A stretch of DNA of 64,000 nucleotides from JABDMH01 sp965223215 (GTDB taxonomy: Bacteria; Bacteroidota; Bacteroidia; Chitinophagales; Saprospiraceae): positions 7,192,001-7,256,000 of the forward strand of contig CBDCVZ010000010.1 of the NCBI GenBank assembly GCA_965223215.1, read 5' to 3'. Both the position numbers and the translations under genes were made by a program. The notes under the pieces are model-generated. The model was not told where the DNA came from and made no database searches. It was given only the letters and a program-made list of their open reading frames with translations. Shown one piece after another: positions 17,294-26,596 of the stretch (the first letter of the stretch is position 1; the number at the start of each line of letters is the position of its first letter).

Positions 17294-17647
17294 CTATTTG
17301 CTCAAACTTGCGTTTGATTTTCCGGATCTTTTTTGGTCCGTACGGCCTTTCTTAAAAACGATGTAGTACTTCTCCGTAAGCTGCCGATATCTGAGATTGG
17401 TCTCGGCCAAAGCGCGATTGACGGCGGTTTCTAATTGCTCCTCCGCCCTCAATTCAAAGGAGACCTCAATGTTGGAAAGTACCCGTGAATTGTAAGTGAT
17501 AATTACTTCGTAGGTCTCACTGATTTGGTCAAGTACTTCGTTGAGGGGCCTTAATTGACTCGTCAGACCATCTGCAAAGACGGTCATTTGACCCAGAAGC
17601 AATAGAATAATGAGTAGGGGTGGTCTTAATCCTGCTGCTAGTTTCAT
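17294..17647 (-). CDS. Signal peptide and STN domain of the SusC above, split off by a frameshift
   Basis: 117 residues: signal peptide (LLIILLLLGQMTVFA), then a secretin/TonB short N-terminal (STN) domain with LRPLNEVLDQISETYEVIITYNS and ending NLRYRQLTEKYYIVFKK. It stops soon after the run of six A (minus strand) where the SusC frame takes over. With one more base the protein would be about 1095 residues. STN domains touch the FecR-type anti-sigma factor in the periplasm. A sequencing undercall in the homopolymer is possible. Confidence 0.8.
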   Translation of the reverse strand: MKLAAGLRPPLLIILLLLGQMTVFADGLTSQLRPLNEVLDQISETYEVIITYNSRVLSNIEVSFELRAEEQLETAVNRALAETNLRYRQLTEKYYIVFKKGRTDQKRSGKSNASLSK

Positions 17648-17725
17648 AAATTTGTGCGATTTTAAATCCTTAAATCGACTGGAGTGGATCGTGGGGATCT
17701 GCTCCAGTGCTTTTCTTAGTTATCC

Positions 17726-18607
17726 TTAATTTCTTCCGGTAATAAAATATCTCTTACCAGCGGTATTCATTTGAAGTCCGTAGACTTCGGTCAACGTCCT
17801 TAGGGTAACTTCCAAATTCTTAATTGGAATGCCACCTGTAATGGTCTCCGTTCTTAAGGCATCGGTCTGCACGATAAAATGGATGCCGTAAATATCTTCG
17901 ATGTCATAGAGTGCTTCAACTAATAATTTGTCTTTGAAAATTAAGGTGCCGTCCTTCCATGAGGCTGTCTGCAACGATGAGGCATCTTTGCTATGCTGTT
18001 GAAGTAAGTCTTGTTCATGCGAATAGACGATGAGATCACCAGGTTGCATCTCAATGTTGATTTCTTCGGCGATGTCCAAAAAAACGCTTCCTTCTTCTAG
18101 AAAGACTTTGGTTTCATCATTCCGAGTATTCACATTGAAGGTGGTGCCCACCACCTTGACTTGTAAGTCTTTAGTCAAGACCTGAAATACTTCATCGGTA
18201 TCTGGTTTCTTAACGATTTCAAAGTAGGCTTCACCTTCAAGCCAAACCTTTCTGGGCTGTTGTTTGTAAAACGTTAATTTGGATTTTGCATTGAGGGTGA
18301 CGATGGATCCATCGGGCAATTCTTCGGTCAATTGCTGGCCAAAGTCGGTGATTAAAGATAGGCTGGGATTGTAAAAGAACTGCCAGTACAATACCGATGA
18401 AGACAGGACAAGAAAGGCCAGGGACGCTGCGACCAACCAGGATTTCTGCACACGATTGCTACTGCCTAATGGTACCTTCGTGCGAGACCTATTCTCTTTG
18501 CCCAGTCGATGCAATAAATTGCTCAACGCCTCCTGACTTTCTTTTTTATCTGTAACAATATCTCTAAATGCGATGCCCAATACCAGGCTGCGGCCTATTT
18601 TTCCCAA
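17726..18607 (-). CDS. FecR-type anti-sigma factor (main part)
   Basis: 293 residues with one membrane segment (SWLVAASLAFLVLSSSVLYW, about 55-74), the periplasmic FecR domain (FGQQLTEELPDGSIVTLNAKSKLTF, WLEGEAYFEI, VVGTTFNV, EEGSVFL) and a C-terminal DUF4974-like STN-contact domain (ITGGIPIKNLEVTLRTLTEVYGLQ). It would hold the ECF sigma at 18911 and receive the signal from the SusC STN domain. Its cytoplasmic N-terminus is encoded in another frame at 18564-18752. The apparent start here is a TTG codon within the coding sequence, so the chain is split. Confidence 0.85.
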   Translation of the reverse strand: MGKIGRSLVLGIAFRDIVTDKKESQEALSNLLHRLGKENRSRTKVPLGSSNRVQKSWLVAASLAFLVLSSSVLYWQFFYNPSLSLITDFGQQLTEELPDGSIVTLNAKSKLTFYKQQPRKVWLEGEAYFEIVKKPDTDEVFQVLTKDLQVKVVGTTFNVNTRNDETKVFLEEGSVFLDIAEEINIEMQPGDLIVYSHEQDLLQQHSKDASSLQTASWKDGTLIFKDKLLVEALYDIEDIYGIHFIVQTDALRTETITGGIPIKNLEVTLRTLTEVYGLQMNTAGKRYFITGRN

Positions 18608-18752
18608 TCCCAGTGCTGGGGGTTCTGATTAAATAGTGCTCCCATAATTTGACATCCTCAGCATTACTCTGCCTAGCCCAATGGACGAATTGTTCATTAT
18701 CGAGCCATTGCTCCACAATATGCCAATCTTGCTCGCTCAAATTATCTTGCAT
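18564..18752 (-). CDS. N-terminal sigma-binding part of FecR, out of frame
   Basis: 62 residues beginning MQDNLSEQDWHIVEQWLDNEQFVHWARQ and reaching WEHYLIR before going out of frame. This is a typical FecR cytoplasmic domain with its W-x-x-YL phrase. The main part resumes in the +1 frame. Either one extra base in the A-run (plus strand T-run 18598-18602), or two missing bases (at the plus-strand G-run 18618-18622 and at that T-run), would explain it. The second option restores the natural-looking phrase NPQHWDWEKIG. Confidence 0.75.
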   Translation of the reverse strand: MQDNLSEQDWHIVEQWLDNEQFVHWARQSNAEDVKLWEHYLIRTPSTGIGKNRPQPGIGHRI

Positions 18753-18910
18753 TAATTGTTCTTTGCCGCTCCCTGAATAATTGCACGCTAACCCTTAGAG
18801 TAAGTAAAACATCTCCCCATACTAGTCGAGAGCAAAAAAAAATTAAAAATTAATCTCTTGATGCCGGGACTGCCCGGTGGCGTTCAGTACTGCACTTCTC
18901 AGGTTTTCAC

Positions 18911-19483
18911 TTAGAAGTCTGAACTTTTGAGGCTTCTGATGTCCTCGTTGGCGCGCAGTTTTTGTAGCGCTTGATACAGTGTGTTCAGAATCGTCTGATT
19001 TGCAACCCCCATTATTTTTGCGATCTCCCGAGTGCTGAGGCCCCCATAGTAACGCAAGTAAATGGCCTCTTTCTGGCGGGTGGGAAGTCTGTTTAAAGCA
19101 AATAGAAGGACGTTATTGGTTTTCATTTTCACTTCTTCTTCGATCATTAGGTCTTCTTTGCAGAATTGCACATGGAAATGAACTAGAGCACGCTCATTCA
19201 TGCTTTTGATGCGTCTTTCTTGTCTCATCGCAGCCAGTATGCGGTTCCGAAGTGACTTAAATAAATAGGCGCGCACCATCCGAATTTCTGCATACTTTTC
19301 AAACGCCTCGTACAGGTGCACAAAAAGTTCTTGGATACAACCCTCCACCAGGGTGCGTCTTTGTCCAATTTGTAATCCGTAATGCATCAAATAGTCATAG
19401 TGTCGCAAGAAAAGAACCGAGAGTGCGTTATTGTCACCGCTACAGATGGCATCAAAGAGATTTTTATCAGTCCAGTCCTTCAT
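18911..19483 (-). CDS. ECF RNA polymerase sigma factor paired with FecR
   Basis: 190 residues with region 2 (NALSVLFLRHYDYLMHYG, VEGCIQELFVHLYEAFEKY, VRAYLFKSLRNRIL) and region 4 (LPTRQKEAIYLRYYGGLSTREIAKIMGVANQTILNTLYQALQKLR). This is the typical Bacteroidota ECF type that drives susCD loci. It is the first gene of sigma, FecR, SusC, SusD, all on the minus strand. The sigma gene is intact while its partners are damaged, so it could be left unregulated or orphaned. Confidence 0.9.
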   Translation of the reverse strand: MKDWTDKNLFDAICSGDNNALSVLFLRHYDYLMHYGLQIGQRRTLVEGCIQELFVHLYEAFEKYAEIRMVRAYLFKSLRNRILAAMRQERRIKSMNERALVHFHVQFCKEDLMIEEEVKMKTNNVLLFALNRLPTRQKEAIYLRYYGGLSTREIAKIMGVANQTILNTLYQALQKLRANEDIRSLKSSDF

Positions 19484-19735
19484 TTCAATTTATGTTAGCT
19501 GTGAAACCCTTTCATGAAATCGAGATTTTTCATGTTTTAGGGCTGGTACATCTGCATTAAGTTAGGTAACCTCAGAAAGCAAAGTGTTCTGCTCCATTCT
19601 GCTATTGGCCGTAAAGTGTGTGGTAGTGTTCTGGTTTTGGCGAAGATTCTGACGGTCCTATACCGTTTGCAACAGAAGGTTAAACTCAATTTGGAAAAGG
19701 CCTGACATGGACACAACAGTGTCTTGTTGCAGGGT

Positions 19736-20887
19736 TTATGGTTCCCAGCGGAACCTAAAATCGTTGTTGATCCATTTGACCTTTGTGGTGTCTTCACAAG
19801 CATTTGCACCACAAACTGCTTTATTACTTATGGAATATTGAACGGCTTCGGCTGTAGTACAGTCTTCACCCCGTTCGCTCCAACAGAAGGGATAATGAAA
19901 AATGTTGTTCTCAATGACGAGTGCATAAGGACACCCCTCATTTTCATCTCCACTATACCGCACAAAACCAAATTGTACCTGACCAGGAGTTTGGGTGGAT
20001 ACTCCCGTATAATAGCACTCATTATCATGTACATAAACATGATTGGCTGGTGAGCGTCGGAATTTAAATGCGGAACCGCTGACATTCTTAAGATAACAAT
20101 TCCTGATTTCGGAATGGTTCAATCGAGTGCAATAGAAGCCATGGAGTGCACCCAAATTTTCATAATTGTTATGGCAATTGGTCATGTAAATCTCTTCGAT
20201 CAAAACCCTGGTTGAATTCTTAGGATACACGACACCTGCACAATAAACTCCCTTTGTCTTCTCATTCGGAAAGTAATAGGGACCAATTTTATCGATCTTA
20301 ATATTGCGGATATGTACATCTTCTGTGTCGAACAACATAATGGTACCCACTTCCCACATCTCGAAAAAGAGATTTTCAATTAATATTTCCTGAGTACTGG
20401 GTGAAATAATCAAAATAGCTTGCACGGGGCCACCCTCATGCGTATGCCTTCCCCCATATAAATGTGCTTTCTCAGGTGGACCGAAGGTAGAAATGGAAAG
20501 TCTTCGATCAATATCCCAGACAAATGCAAAGGTGTTTTCTTTCCCATTGCCGTACAGATCGACACCGACCGGTGTAAATTCGTTGAAGGTCTCGCCACCT
20601 CTGAAAAGTATTTCAAATTCCTGGTAATCTTTTTGAGAGCTGCTTGCAATCTCATATGCCCTCCTCAGCGTTCGAATTGGCTTGGACATTTCTGCCCCGG
20701 AATTTTCGAAATCATCGCCGTCGTCTTGAGAGATGTAAATGGTCCTTTTCTCTTCCGATTCAAATCTACGATTGGTCTGTCCTGTGGCAACTTGTAAAAC
20801 CAGAAGAGATACGAATCCAAGATAGGACCATTTTGATGAGCCTCGAAGATTAAGTGCTTGCATGAAGGATGCATGAGTTTCTTTCAA
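19736..20887 (-). CDS. Exported right-handed beta-helix protein (pectin-lyase fold)
   Basis: 383 residues. The signal peptide is best explained by the start at residue 9 (MQALNLRGSSKWSYLGFVSLLVLQVATGQ). The body has the repeated coil pattern of a parallel beta-helix: ILIENLFFEMW, VHIRNIKIDKIG, VLIEEIYMTNCHNN, SEIRNCYLKNVSG, VYVHDNECYYTG, LVIENNIFHYP. Such proteins include polysaccharide lyases and hydrolases, but I see no catalytic set that assigns a family. The start of the mature part (RTIYISQDDGDDFENSG) is a common opening for Bacteroidota beta-helix enzymes. It lies just beyond the sigma/FecR/SusCD locus and may be part of it. Substrate unknown. Confidence 0.75.
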   Translation of the reverse strand: MKETHASFMQALNLRGSSKWSYLGFVSLLVLQVATGQTNRRFESEEKRTIYISQDDGDDFENSGAEMSKPIRTLRRAYEIASSSQKDYQEFEILFRGGETFNEFTPVGVDLYGNGKENTFAFVWDIDRRLSISTFGPPEKAHLYGGRHTHEGGPVQAILIISPSTQEILIENLFFEMWEVGTIMLFDTEDVHIRNIKIDKIGPYYFPNEKTKGVYCAGVVYPKNSTRVLIEEIYMTNCHNNYENLGALHGFYCTRLNHSEIRNCYLKNVSGSAFKFRRSPANHVYVHDNECYYTGVSTQTPGQVQFGFVRYSGDENEGCPYALVIENNIFHYPFCWSERGEDCTTAEAVQYSISNKAVCGANACEDTTKVKWINNDFRFRWEP

Positions 20888-21033
20888 AGTGAGCCTGTTT
20901 TATTCTATTTCATATCGCTAAGGTCGAAAAATTGATGTTGACATGGGCGACCGACCACCTATCTAACCCAAACGTAGTTGGTTCTTAGTGCATTTGATGA
21001 TTTAATCCGGGGCAACCAGACGTCAGTGGCTGT

Positions 21034-21250
21034 TCAGTCCTCTAGAGAAAAAGTCAACATCCAATCGATCCACTCCACCGAGCTAAAAACGGAGGCATTC
21101 CCTTGGGCATGATTTGCGCCTGGAAAGGCCGTAAATCGAACATTGGCATGCCCGGCAGCGCGTAGAAGCTCGACCATTTTTCGAATGGACGAAACATTCT
21201 TATCGTCTTCTGCACCCTGCACCCTGCAAAGCAATTAGCAGCCGTAATTT
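21034..21250 (-). pseudogene. Esterase/alpha-beta hydrolase C-terminal remnant
   Basis: The minus strand encodes GAEDDKNVSSIRKMVELLRAAG, then NVRFTAFPGANHAQGN, then EWIDWMLTFS and a stop. This is the classic end of a carboxylesterase/phospholipase-type alpha/beta hydrolase, with the Asp of GAEDD and the His of GANHA being two of its three catalytic residues. Upstream the frame is disrupted by a duplicated GCAGGGT and no serine elbow is found. It is the dead 3' end of a larger exported esterase. Confidence 0.65.
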
Positions 21251-21738
21251 TTGCATAGATGATTTTCTCGGAATAGCCATAAAAGCAGATCTTTTCAAAT
21301 GGCCGAGTGCTCCTTGTAAATCGTGCGGCCAATCACACTTGACTGTCTTCCCGAAGGCATAGACTAATCAACCTGGGTGAAGCTCACCAAAAAATTATCG
21401 ACCATTGGCGAAGCACTTGTCTTCAGGGCATGCTCGTCAAAGCGGGTCTGAACAAATGCCGGTGAGGAAGCTAAACAACCGCATACACACTATTGATGAA
21501 ACCCTTCTTTTATGGATTTCCACCTTGAAACACTCTTAAAAGATGAGAAGTTAGATGAAAACCCGCAATTGATCTGAGGATTGAGCAGATCCAGCGGCTA
21601 TTTCCAGCCAATTGTAGCGTCTATTGGCACACTCGCAAACAGGCTTTAGACAAGGTCTTGTGGGTTGCTGGGGGTACTAAACACCTAATGGGCAAACTAC
21701 ATAGTGGTCGCGGAATTATTCTAAATCAACTCAAGATC
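21251..21738. other. Intergenic, no intact gene
   Basis: About 490 bases before the subtilase. Short open frames occur but none is recognisable. It may include further decayed esterase sequence and the subtilase promoter. Confidence 0.4.
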
Positions 21739-23502
21739 ATGAAAAGAAATTCTATTGTATGGCTCATTGCTATAAGCTCAAGCTCATTAATTTTTGGACA
21801 GTACAACGCATTTAGCGATCGTCACCTCATTATCGGATACACCGATTCCACCAGTGCGCAAACCATCGCTGGTTATCACGCTGACTTTGTGGCGTTAGGA
21901 GCCGAATTGGTTAAGGCTTGTCCCTGCAAGGAGAACCTGGAGTTGTGGGAAACAAGCGCTGTGAATTTGGAAACCTTGCGTAGTACAGCTAGTGAAAAAT
22001 CTGGAGTGGATACTACCGATTATGATTACATCATGTCACTTGATGACCCAACCGATGACGACTTTTTTCGCAGTCAAAACGTAAGCCTCCAGTCGGCATT
22101 TGCTGAAACTAATTACCTGGACATTCAACCTGAATCAAAGGCAGCTGCGGTCAAAGTGGCCGTGCTTGATTCAGGTGTGGATCCAGACCATCCACAACTA
22201 TCTGATCGTCTTTGGACCGGAAAACAGCCCCGTTGTATTGAGGGCGCCCAGATTGGCTATGACTTTAAGTACGATGATCAGATTCCGGATGATTCTGAGA
22301 ACCACGGTTCAGGGGTCAACGGAGTTTTATTGGATCAGGTTAGTCCAAAGGTGGTGGAGTGCAGCAATGCCAAGTTTTACGCAGGTGGATCCGGGCGACT
22401 GTTTGATGCCATTTGCGGAATCTACTTGTCGATTGAGCAAGAAGTAAAAATAATCAATATGTCATTTGGCTACGAGTCGGATACTGCTTCGATCATGCTT
22501 TATGGGGCGATGCGCGCAGCAGCACAAAACGATATTTTCATGGTTGCGTCGGCTGGAAATACAAACAGTAATAATAATGTGGTGGGAAAGTGGCCGGCGA
22601 ATTTCGCAAAAACGCTCAAGGACCACATGATTGTAGTGGCAGCCTATCATATAGAAAACAATGATACCATACTCCCTGACTATACCAGTTATGGCACCGC
22701 TTCCGTTCACCTAGCGGCCCCGGGACATGTCATTACGACCAACCACGAGGGTGGTTATGAGGAAATGTATGGCACCTCGATCGCCGCACCATATGTAACG
22801 CGGACGGCGCTTATGCTGCTCAGTAAGTACTCGGCGCTAAGTTCCCCAGAACTGATCTCGTGTATTTTGCGCAGTGTACGGAGCGTGGATGGTTTTGGAA
22901 ATAAATTAATTACGGGCGGTATTTTGGATCATGCAAAAGCGCTCACGTGCAACGCCATCTTTCCGCTGGTCACCTCGTCCTTTAGAGGCAGCGTACATGA
23001 AGATGGCATCAGCCTCGATTGGCGTGGTTATCAAGATCTTGCATTAGAACACTATGAAGTTTGGCGATCTACAGATGTGGACAACTGGACATGGATGGCA
23101 AACCTACCGATCAGCTCGGATGATCGGTATAACTGGAAAGACAAAAAGCCGACCCATGGGTCTAATTACTATAAAATTAGGCATCTCAGTACCGATGGTA
23201 GCATGTCGGAGTCGAACATTTTGGAATTTAAATTTCATGATTTAGCCGATGAAGTTTTCATCTATCCCAACCCGGTCGGTCTCGGGGAAAGATTAAATAT
23301 CATTTTACCTCAAAAAATGCAGGTGCAGAAGGTTGGCCTGTGTGACCCGTTGGGTGCCGAGCATATCCTGTTTGAAAGTGAGGATGAAATCGAGTATCAG
23401 GAGTTTGAGATAGACCTTAAATCAATGACAACGGGTTACTACACCTTACGTGTATTTACTCCAGGATATTTTTATAGTAATAATGTCGTGATCACTAGAT
23501 GA
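21739..23502 (+). CDS. Secreted S8 subtilisin-like protease with T9SS sorting tail
   Basis: 587 residues from the ATG at 21739, which gives a signal peptide (MKRNSIVWLIAISSSSLIFGQ); an in-frame TTG at 21658 would add 27 unlikely residues. The catalytic triad is intact: D144 (VAVLDSGVD), H189 (SENHGSGV), S347 (YGTSIAAP), with oxyanion N274 (ASAGN). The linker is FN3-like and the C-terminus is a type A Por-secretion domain (EVFIYPNPVG to YYTLRVF), so the enzyme is exported and probably surface-attached or released. The next gene, a CHAT protein, starts 91 bases after the stop in the same direction, which suggests co-transcription. An S8 protease beside a CHAT protease raises the idea of a proteolytic cascade. 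Confidence 0.88.
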   Translation: MKRNSIVWLIAISSSSLIFGQYNAFSDRHLIIGYTDSTSAQTIAGYHADFVALGAELVKACPCKENLELWETSAVNLETLRSTASEKSGVDTTDYDYIMSLDDPTDDDFFRSQNVSLQSAFAETNYLDIQPESKAAAVKVAVLDSGVDPDHPQLSDRLWTGKQPRCIEGAQIGYDFKYDDQIPDDSENHGSGVNGVLLDQVSPKVVECSNAKFYAGGSGRLFDAICGIYLSIEQEVKIINMSFGYESDTASIMLYGAMRAAAQNDIFMVASAGNTNSNNNVVGKWPANFAKTLKDHMIVVAAYHIENNDTILPDYTSYGTASVHLAAPGHVITTNHEGGYEEMYGTSIAAPYVTRTALMLLSKYSALSSPELISCILRSVRSVDGFGNKLITGGILDHAKALTCNAIFPLVTSSFRGSVHEDGISLDWRGYQDLALEHYEVWRSTDVDNWTWMANLPISSDDRYNWKDKKPTHGSNYYKIRHLSTDGSMSESNILEFKFHDLADEVFIYPNPVGLGERLNIILPQKMQVQKVGLCDPLGAEHILFESEDEIEYQEFEIDLKSMTTGYYTLRVFTPGYFYSNNVVITR

Positions 23503-23593
23503 AGAAGATTTGTACCAAAATAAAATGCAAATTTCTAGACAAGCAGATGGGCCTCTAAGCGCACCCTTTTGGTTGAATGGTCGAACATTTCCG

Positions 23594-26500
23594 ATGAAGA
23601 AATCACGACCTCGGGGATGCATTTACTTTGCATTTCTACTCATGCTTTGTCAGAATAGCCTGATGGGGCAAAAAGTGGATTCACTTCATACTTGGAAATT
23701 GCAATTCGATCAGTACTTATTAGCTCGCAACGATGCACTTGCGGAATCACTTTTTGCGAAGCTATCGGAGGGATGTTTTAAAGCGGAAAGATATGAGGAG
23801 TATGTGGAGGTAATTGCCAAAAATGCTATAGTGATCCAACGCAGCGAAAATACTACCAGAGCACTTGCACTTATGGATGCTGGCTTAGAGCGTTTGCGGT
23901 CTAAAATGCCTAAGTCACAGCAAGCCATTGCGTTCGGCATTCACAAAAAAGGTGTACTTTTTTATAATGCCGATCGGTTTGAGGAGGCCATTGAGGCCTT
24001 TACCGTGGCGCTTAATCTGCGACGAAAATTTCTCGAGCGGGGACACATTTACCTCGTAAAGGGTTTGCATAATCTTGGTGACTGCTATTGGTTATCCGGT
24101 CGAATTACAGAGGCTGCTCACTACTTAGACAGTTCACTGCAAATGCATCTAACGGCAGCCAAAATCGATCAAGCTCAATTGGCATTGACCTATAAAGTAT
24201 CTGGAATTGTGAGCAATGCCAACAATGATTTCAAAATGGCCGAACAGCATTTATTTTCGGCGCTCAGACTCTATGAAAAAATTTATTGTGAAGAGCCATG
24301 GGAGTTGGCCAAAATTCACATCGATCTCTCGATTTTTTTTGAGCAGCAGGAAAAACCACATCTCATGATTAAACATGCAGGTCGAGCCGTGGATCTGTAT
24401 GAAAGTATTGATCAAAAATACGACGACGATTATTGGGGTCTTGCGAATGCATTTAACAATCTTGGATTGGCCTATGAAATCCTGGATTCATTTGATCTAG
24501 CTTTGTCTTTCCTAACTACTTCTTTGGAAATCAATCAGAGATTTGCCCTGCAGCGTAGAGAAAAAATCGCTGGTAATTTAAACAATATTGGCTTGATCAG
24601 AACACAGCTAAATCTTTTTAGGGAAGCCAAAAGCAATTTTAGGGAAGCGATTTCTTACGCGGAAAAGGAACGATCTCATCTTTTATTGGCTCAGATATAC
24701 AACAACCTGGGTGAATTGTTGGAGAAGCAAAAGGAATGGAAGCACGCGCTCGTAGCCCAAGAAACTGCACTCACCTATGTGTGCCAGGATCCTTTGAGCG
24801 ATGACCATAAAATGGTGTTGGATCCGGTCAGTTTTCACAAAATTTTGGCCTCTAAAGCCCGAATATTAAATGCGATGGGCTTGGCTCGGCAAGATTCGAG
24901 CATATTGAAAAAGGCAATTTTTGCTTATGATTCACTCAACGCGACTTTCGATCAATTGCGACAGAGCTACAGCTCCGATTATTCGAAGCAAGTGCTTGGT
25001 CAAACCCAAAAAGTGCAGAATGAGCAAGCAATCAAGGCTTGCCTGCACCTTTACCGGTTGACCTTAGACCAGAGATTGATCGAAAAAGCATGGCTTTACG
25101 CACAGCGATCTAAGTCTTTGATCTTATTGGACGCAGTACGAGACAAAAGGGCCAAAATATTAAGCGATATTGATCCGGCACTCCTTGGTAAGGAGCAGGC
25201 GCTGCGCTTTTCCATGACACAGGTCGAACAAGAAATCTTTAATCTAAACCAATATTCAAATCTTCCATCAGAAAAAATGACGGCATTAAGTCAACGATGG
25301 AACCAGATTCAAAAAGATTTAGAAAACATCATCGACACTTATGAATTAAGATACCCCACTTATTACCGCTTGAAATATCAAGTACTGGACGATTTGCCCC
25401 TGACGCAGTTACAACGGAGCCTTGGCTCTGAGCAACGCTTGCTTGAATATTTTGTCGGCGAAGATTCAATTTATCTCTTTGCCATTGATCAAAGTACGAT
25501 TCGCCATTTCACGCAAGCTAAACCACCTGACTTTGAGCTGAAGATTCAGCAGTTGCGGTCCTGCATCATGAAAGATTTCATCAGCCTCGAAGACGTGCAA
25601 GGTAGTTGCCTAGCACATGGACCTTTTAAGAGCCTTGCACTAGAACTCTATCAACTGCTCATTCATCCTGTAGCATCGATGGGAGCTGTAACTGATTACA
25701 TTTTGGTTCCCGATGCTAGCTTGGCGCATCTTCCATTTGATGTGCTCCTGACCAATGAACCTACCTCTGACGATATCACCACCTGGCCATTCTTAATTCG
25801 CAGCAAACTTTGCTCCTTTCAATATTCGAGCAATCCAGTTTTATTAGAACAGTTAAGTAGCGATGCTCAGAAGAAAAAGATACTCGCTTTTGCGCCTAGT
25901 TTTCTTGCAAAAACACCCCCGATTAAATTGAGGGATTTAATCCACAATGAGAGAGAAGTGGAATCTGTGTCATCGATCATATCCACTGATGTCTACAATG
26001 CTGGCACAGCTTCAAAATCCATGTTCTTGACAAAGAGTCAGAACTACAAATTGATCCACCTGTCTTCCCATGCACAGGTGGTCGATTGCGAGCCAGATAA
26101 ATCGTTTATCGCTTTTTCAGATTGCGGGGCGCAGACCGAAGAGGATATGCTGTTATACTTGCACGACATCTATAATTTATTTATACCGGCGGAAATGGTT
26201 GTCTTAAGCGCCTGTGAAACGGGGATAGGTTCGGTGCAAAATGGTGAAGGTGTGGCCAGCCTTGCCCGCGCATTTACTTATGCTGGGGCACAAAGTCTGA
26301 TGACGACCTTGTGGGAAATTGATGATCAAAAATCTGCACATCTTATGCGTACCTTTTACCGTGGCTTGGCCGCAGGCAAATCCAAACATGAGGCGCTGGG
26401 AGCAGCCAAAAGAAATTTCCTCCGCGAGGGAATAGATCCGCACCCCTACTATTGGGCAGGATTTGTAGCCTATGGCAATATGCAGCCGATCAGTTTCCTA

Positions 26501-26596
26501 CGTGCTTCCCGAAGTCACTGGTGGATATCCTGTATTTTAGGGGGAGGTCTTTTGGTTTTTGGTTTAGGTAAGATTTGGGATCGGCTAGCAGCATGA
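23594..26596 (+). CDS. Exported TPR-CHAT (caspase-like) protein with C-terminal membrane anchor
   Basis: About 1000 residues from the ATG at 23594, which begins a clear signal peptide (KKSRPRGCIYFAFLLMLC, ending LMGQ). The middle has ten or so tetratricopeptide repeats (e.g. LVKGLHNLGDCYWLSGRITEAAHYLDSS, ANAFNNLGLAYEILDSFDLALSF). The CHAT peptidase domain follows, with histidine codon at 26069-26071 (IHLSSHAQ) and cysteine codon at 26213-26215 (VVLSACETG), and the typical ARAFTYAGAQSLMTTLWEIDD and HPYYWAGFVAYG. A membrane segment (WWISCILGGGLLVFGLGKIW) ends the protein. CHAT domains are cysteine proteases. The topology places TPR and CHAT in the periplasm, unlike cytoplasmic CHAT effectors of defence systems. 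Substrate unknown; the subtilase and the sigma/anti-sigma pair beside it are candidates. Confidence 0.87.
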   Translation: MKKSRPRGCIYFAFLLMLCQNSLMGQKVDSLHTWKLQFDQYLLARNDALAESLFAKLSEGCFKAERYEEYVEVIAKNAIVIQRSENTTRALALMDAGLERLRSKMPKSQQAIAFGIHKKGVLFYNADRFEEAIEAFTVALNLRRKFLERGHIYLVKGLHNLGDCYWLSGRITEAAHYLDSSLQMHLTAAKIDQAQLALTYKVSGIVSNANNDFKMAEQHLFSALRLYEKIYCEEPWELAKIHIDLSIFFEQQEKPHLMIKHAGRAVDLYESIDQKYDDDYWGLANAFNNLGLAYEILDSFDLALSFLTTSLEINQRFALQRREKIAGNLNNIGLIRTQLNLFREAKSNFREAISYAEKERSHLLLAQIYNNLGELLEKQKEWKHALVAQETALTYVCQDPLSDDHKMVLDPVSFHKILASKARILNAMGLARQDSSILKKAIFAYDSLNATFDQLRQSYSSDYSKQVLGQTQKVQNEQAIKACLHLYRLTLDQRLIEKAWLYAQRSKSLILLDAVRDKRAKILSDIDPALLGKEQALRFSMTQVEQEIFNLNQYSNLPSEKMTALSQRWNQIQKDLENIIDTYELRYPTYYRLKYQVLDDLPLTQLQRSLGSEQRLLEYFVGEDSIYLFAIDQSTIRHFTQAKPPDFELKIQQLRSCIMKDFISLEDVQGSCLAHGPFKSLALELYQLLIHPVASMGAVTDYILVPDASLAHLPFDVLLTNEPTSDDITTWPFLIRSKLCSFQYSSNPVLLEQLSSDAQKKKILAFAPSFLAKTPPIKLRDLIHNEREVESVSSIISTDVYNAGTASKSMFLTKSQNYKLIHLSSHAQVVDCEPDKSFIAFSDCGAQTEEDMLLYLHDIYNLFIPAEMVVLSACETGIGSVQNGEGVASLARAFTYAGAQSLMTTLWEIDDQKSAHLMRTFYRGLAAGKSKHEALGAAKRNFLREGIDPHPYYWAGFVAYGNMQPISFLRASRSHWWISCILGGGLLVFGLGKIWDRLAA

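Noticed and set aside
19537..19735. Minus-strand open frame between the sigma gene and the beta-helix gene
   Set aside because: Its codons are not recognisable and it overlaps the start of the beta-helix gene's 3' end in another frame.
23594..26596. CHAT protein as a CRISPR-associated or gasdermin-type defence effector
   Set aside because: No CRISPR array, Cas, gasdermin or restriction gene is present and the protein is exported.
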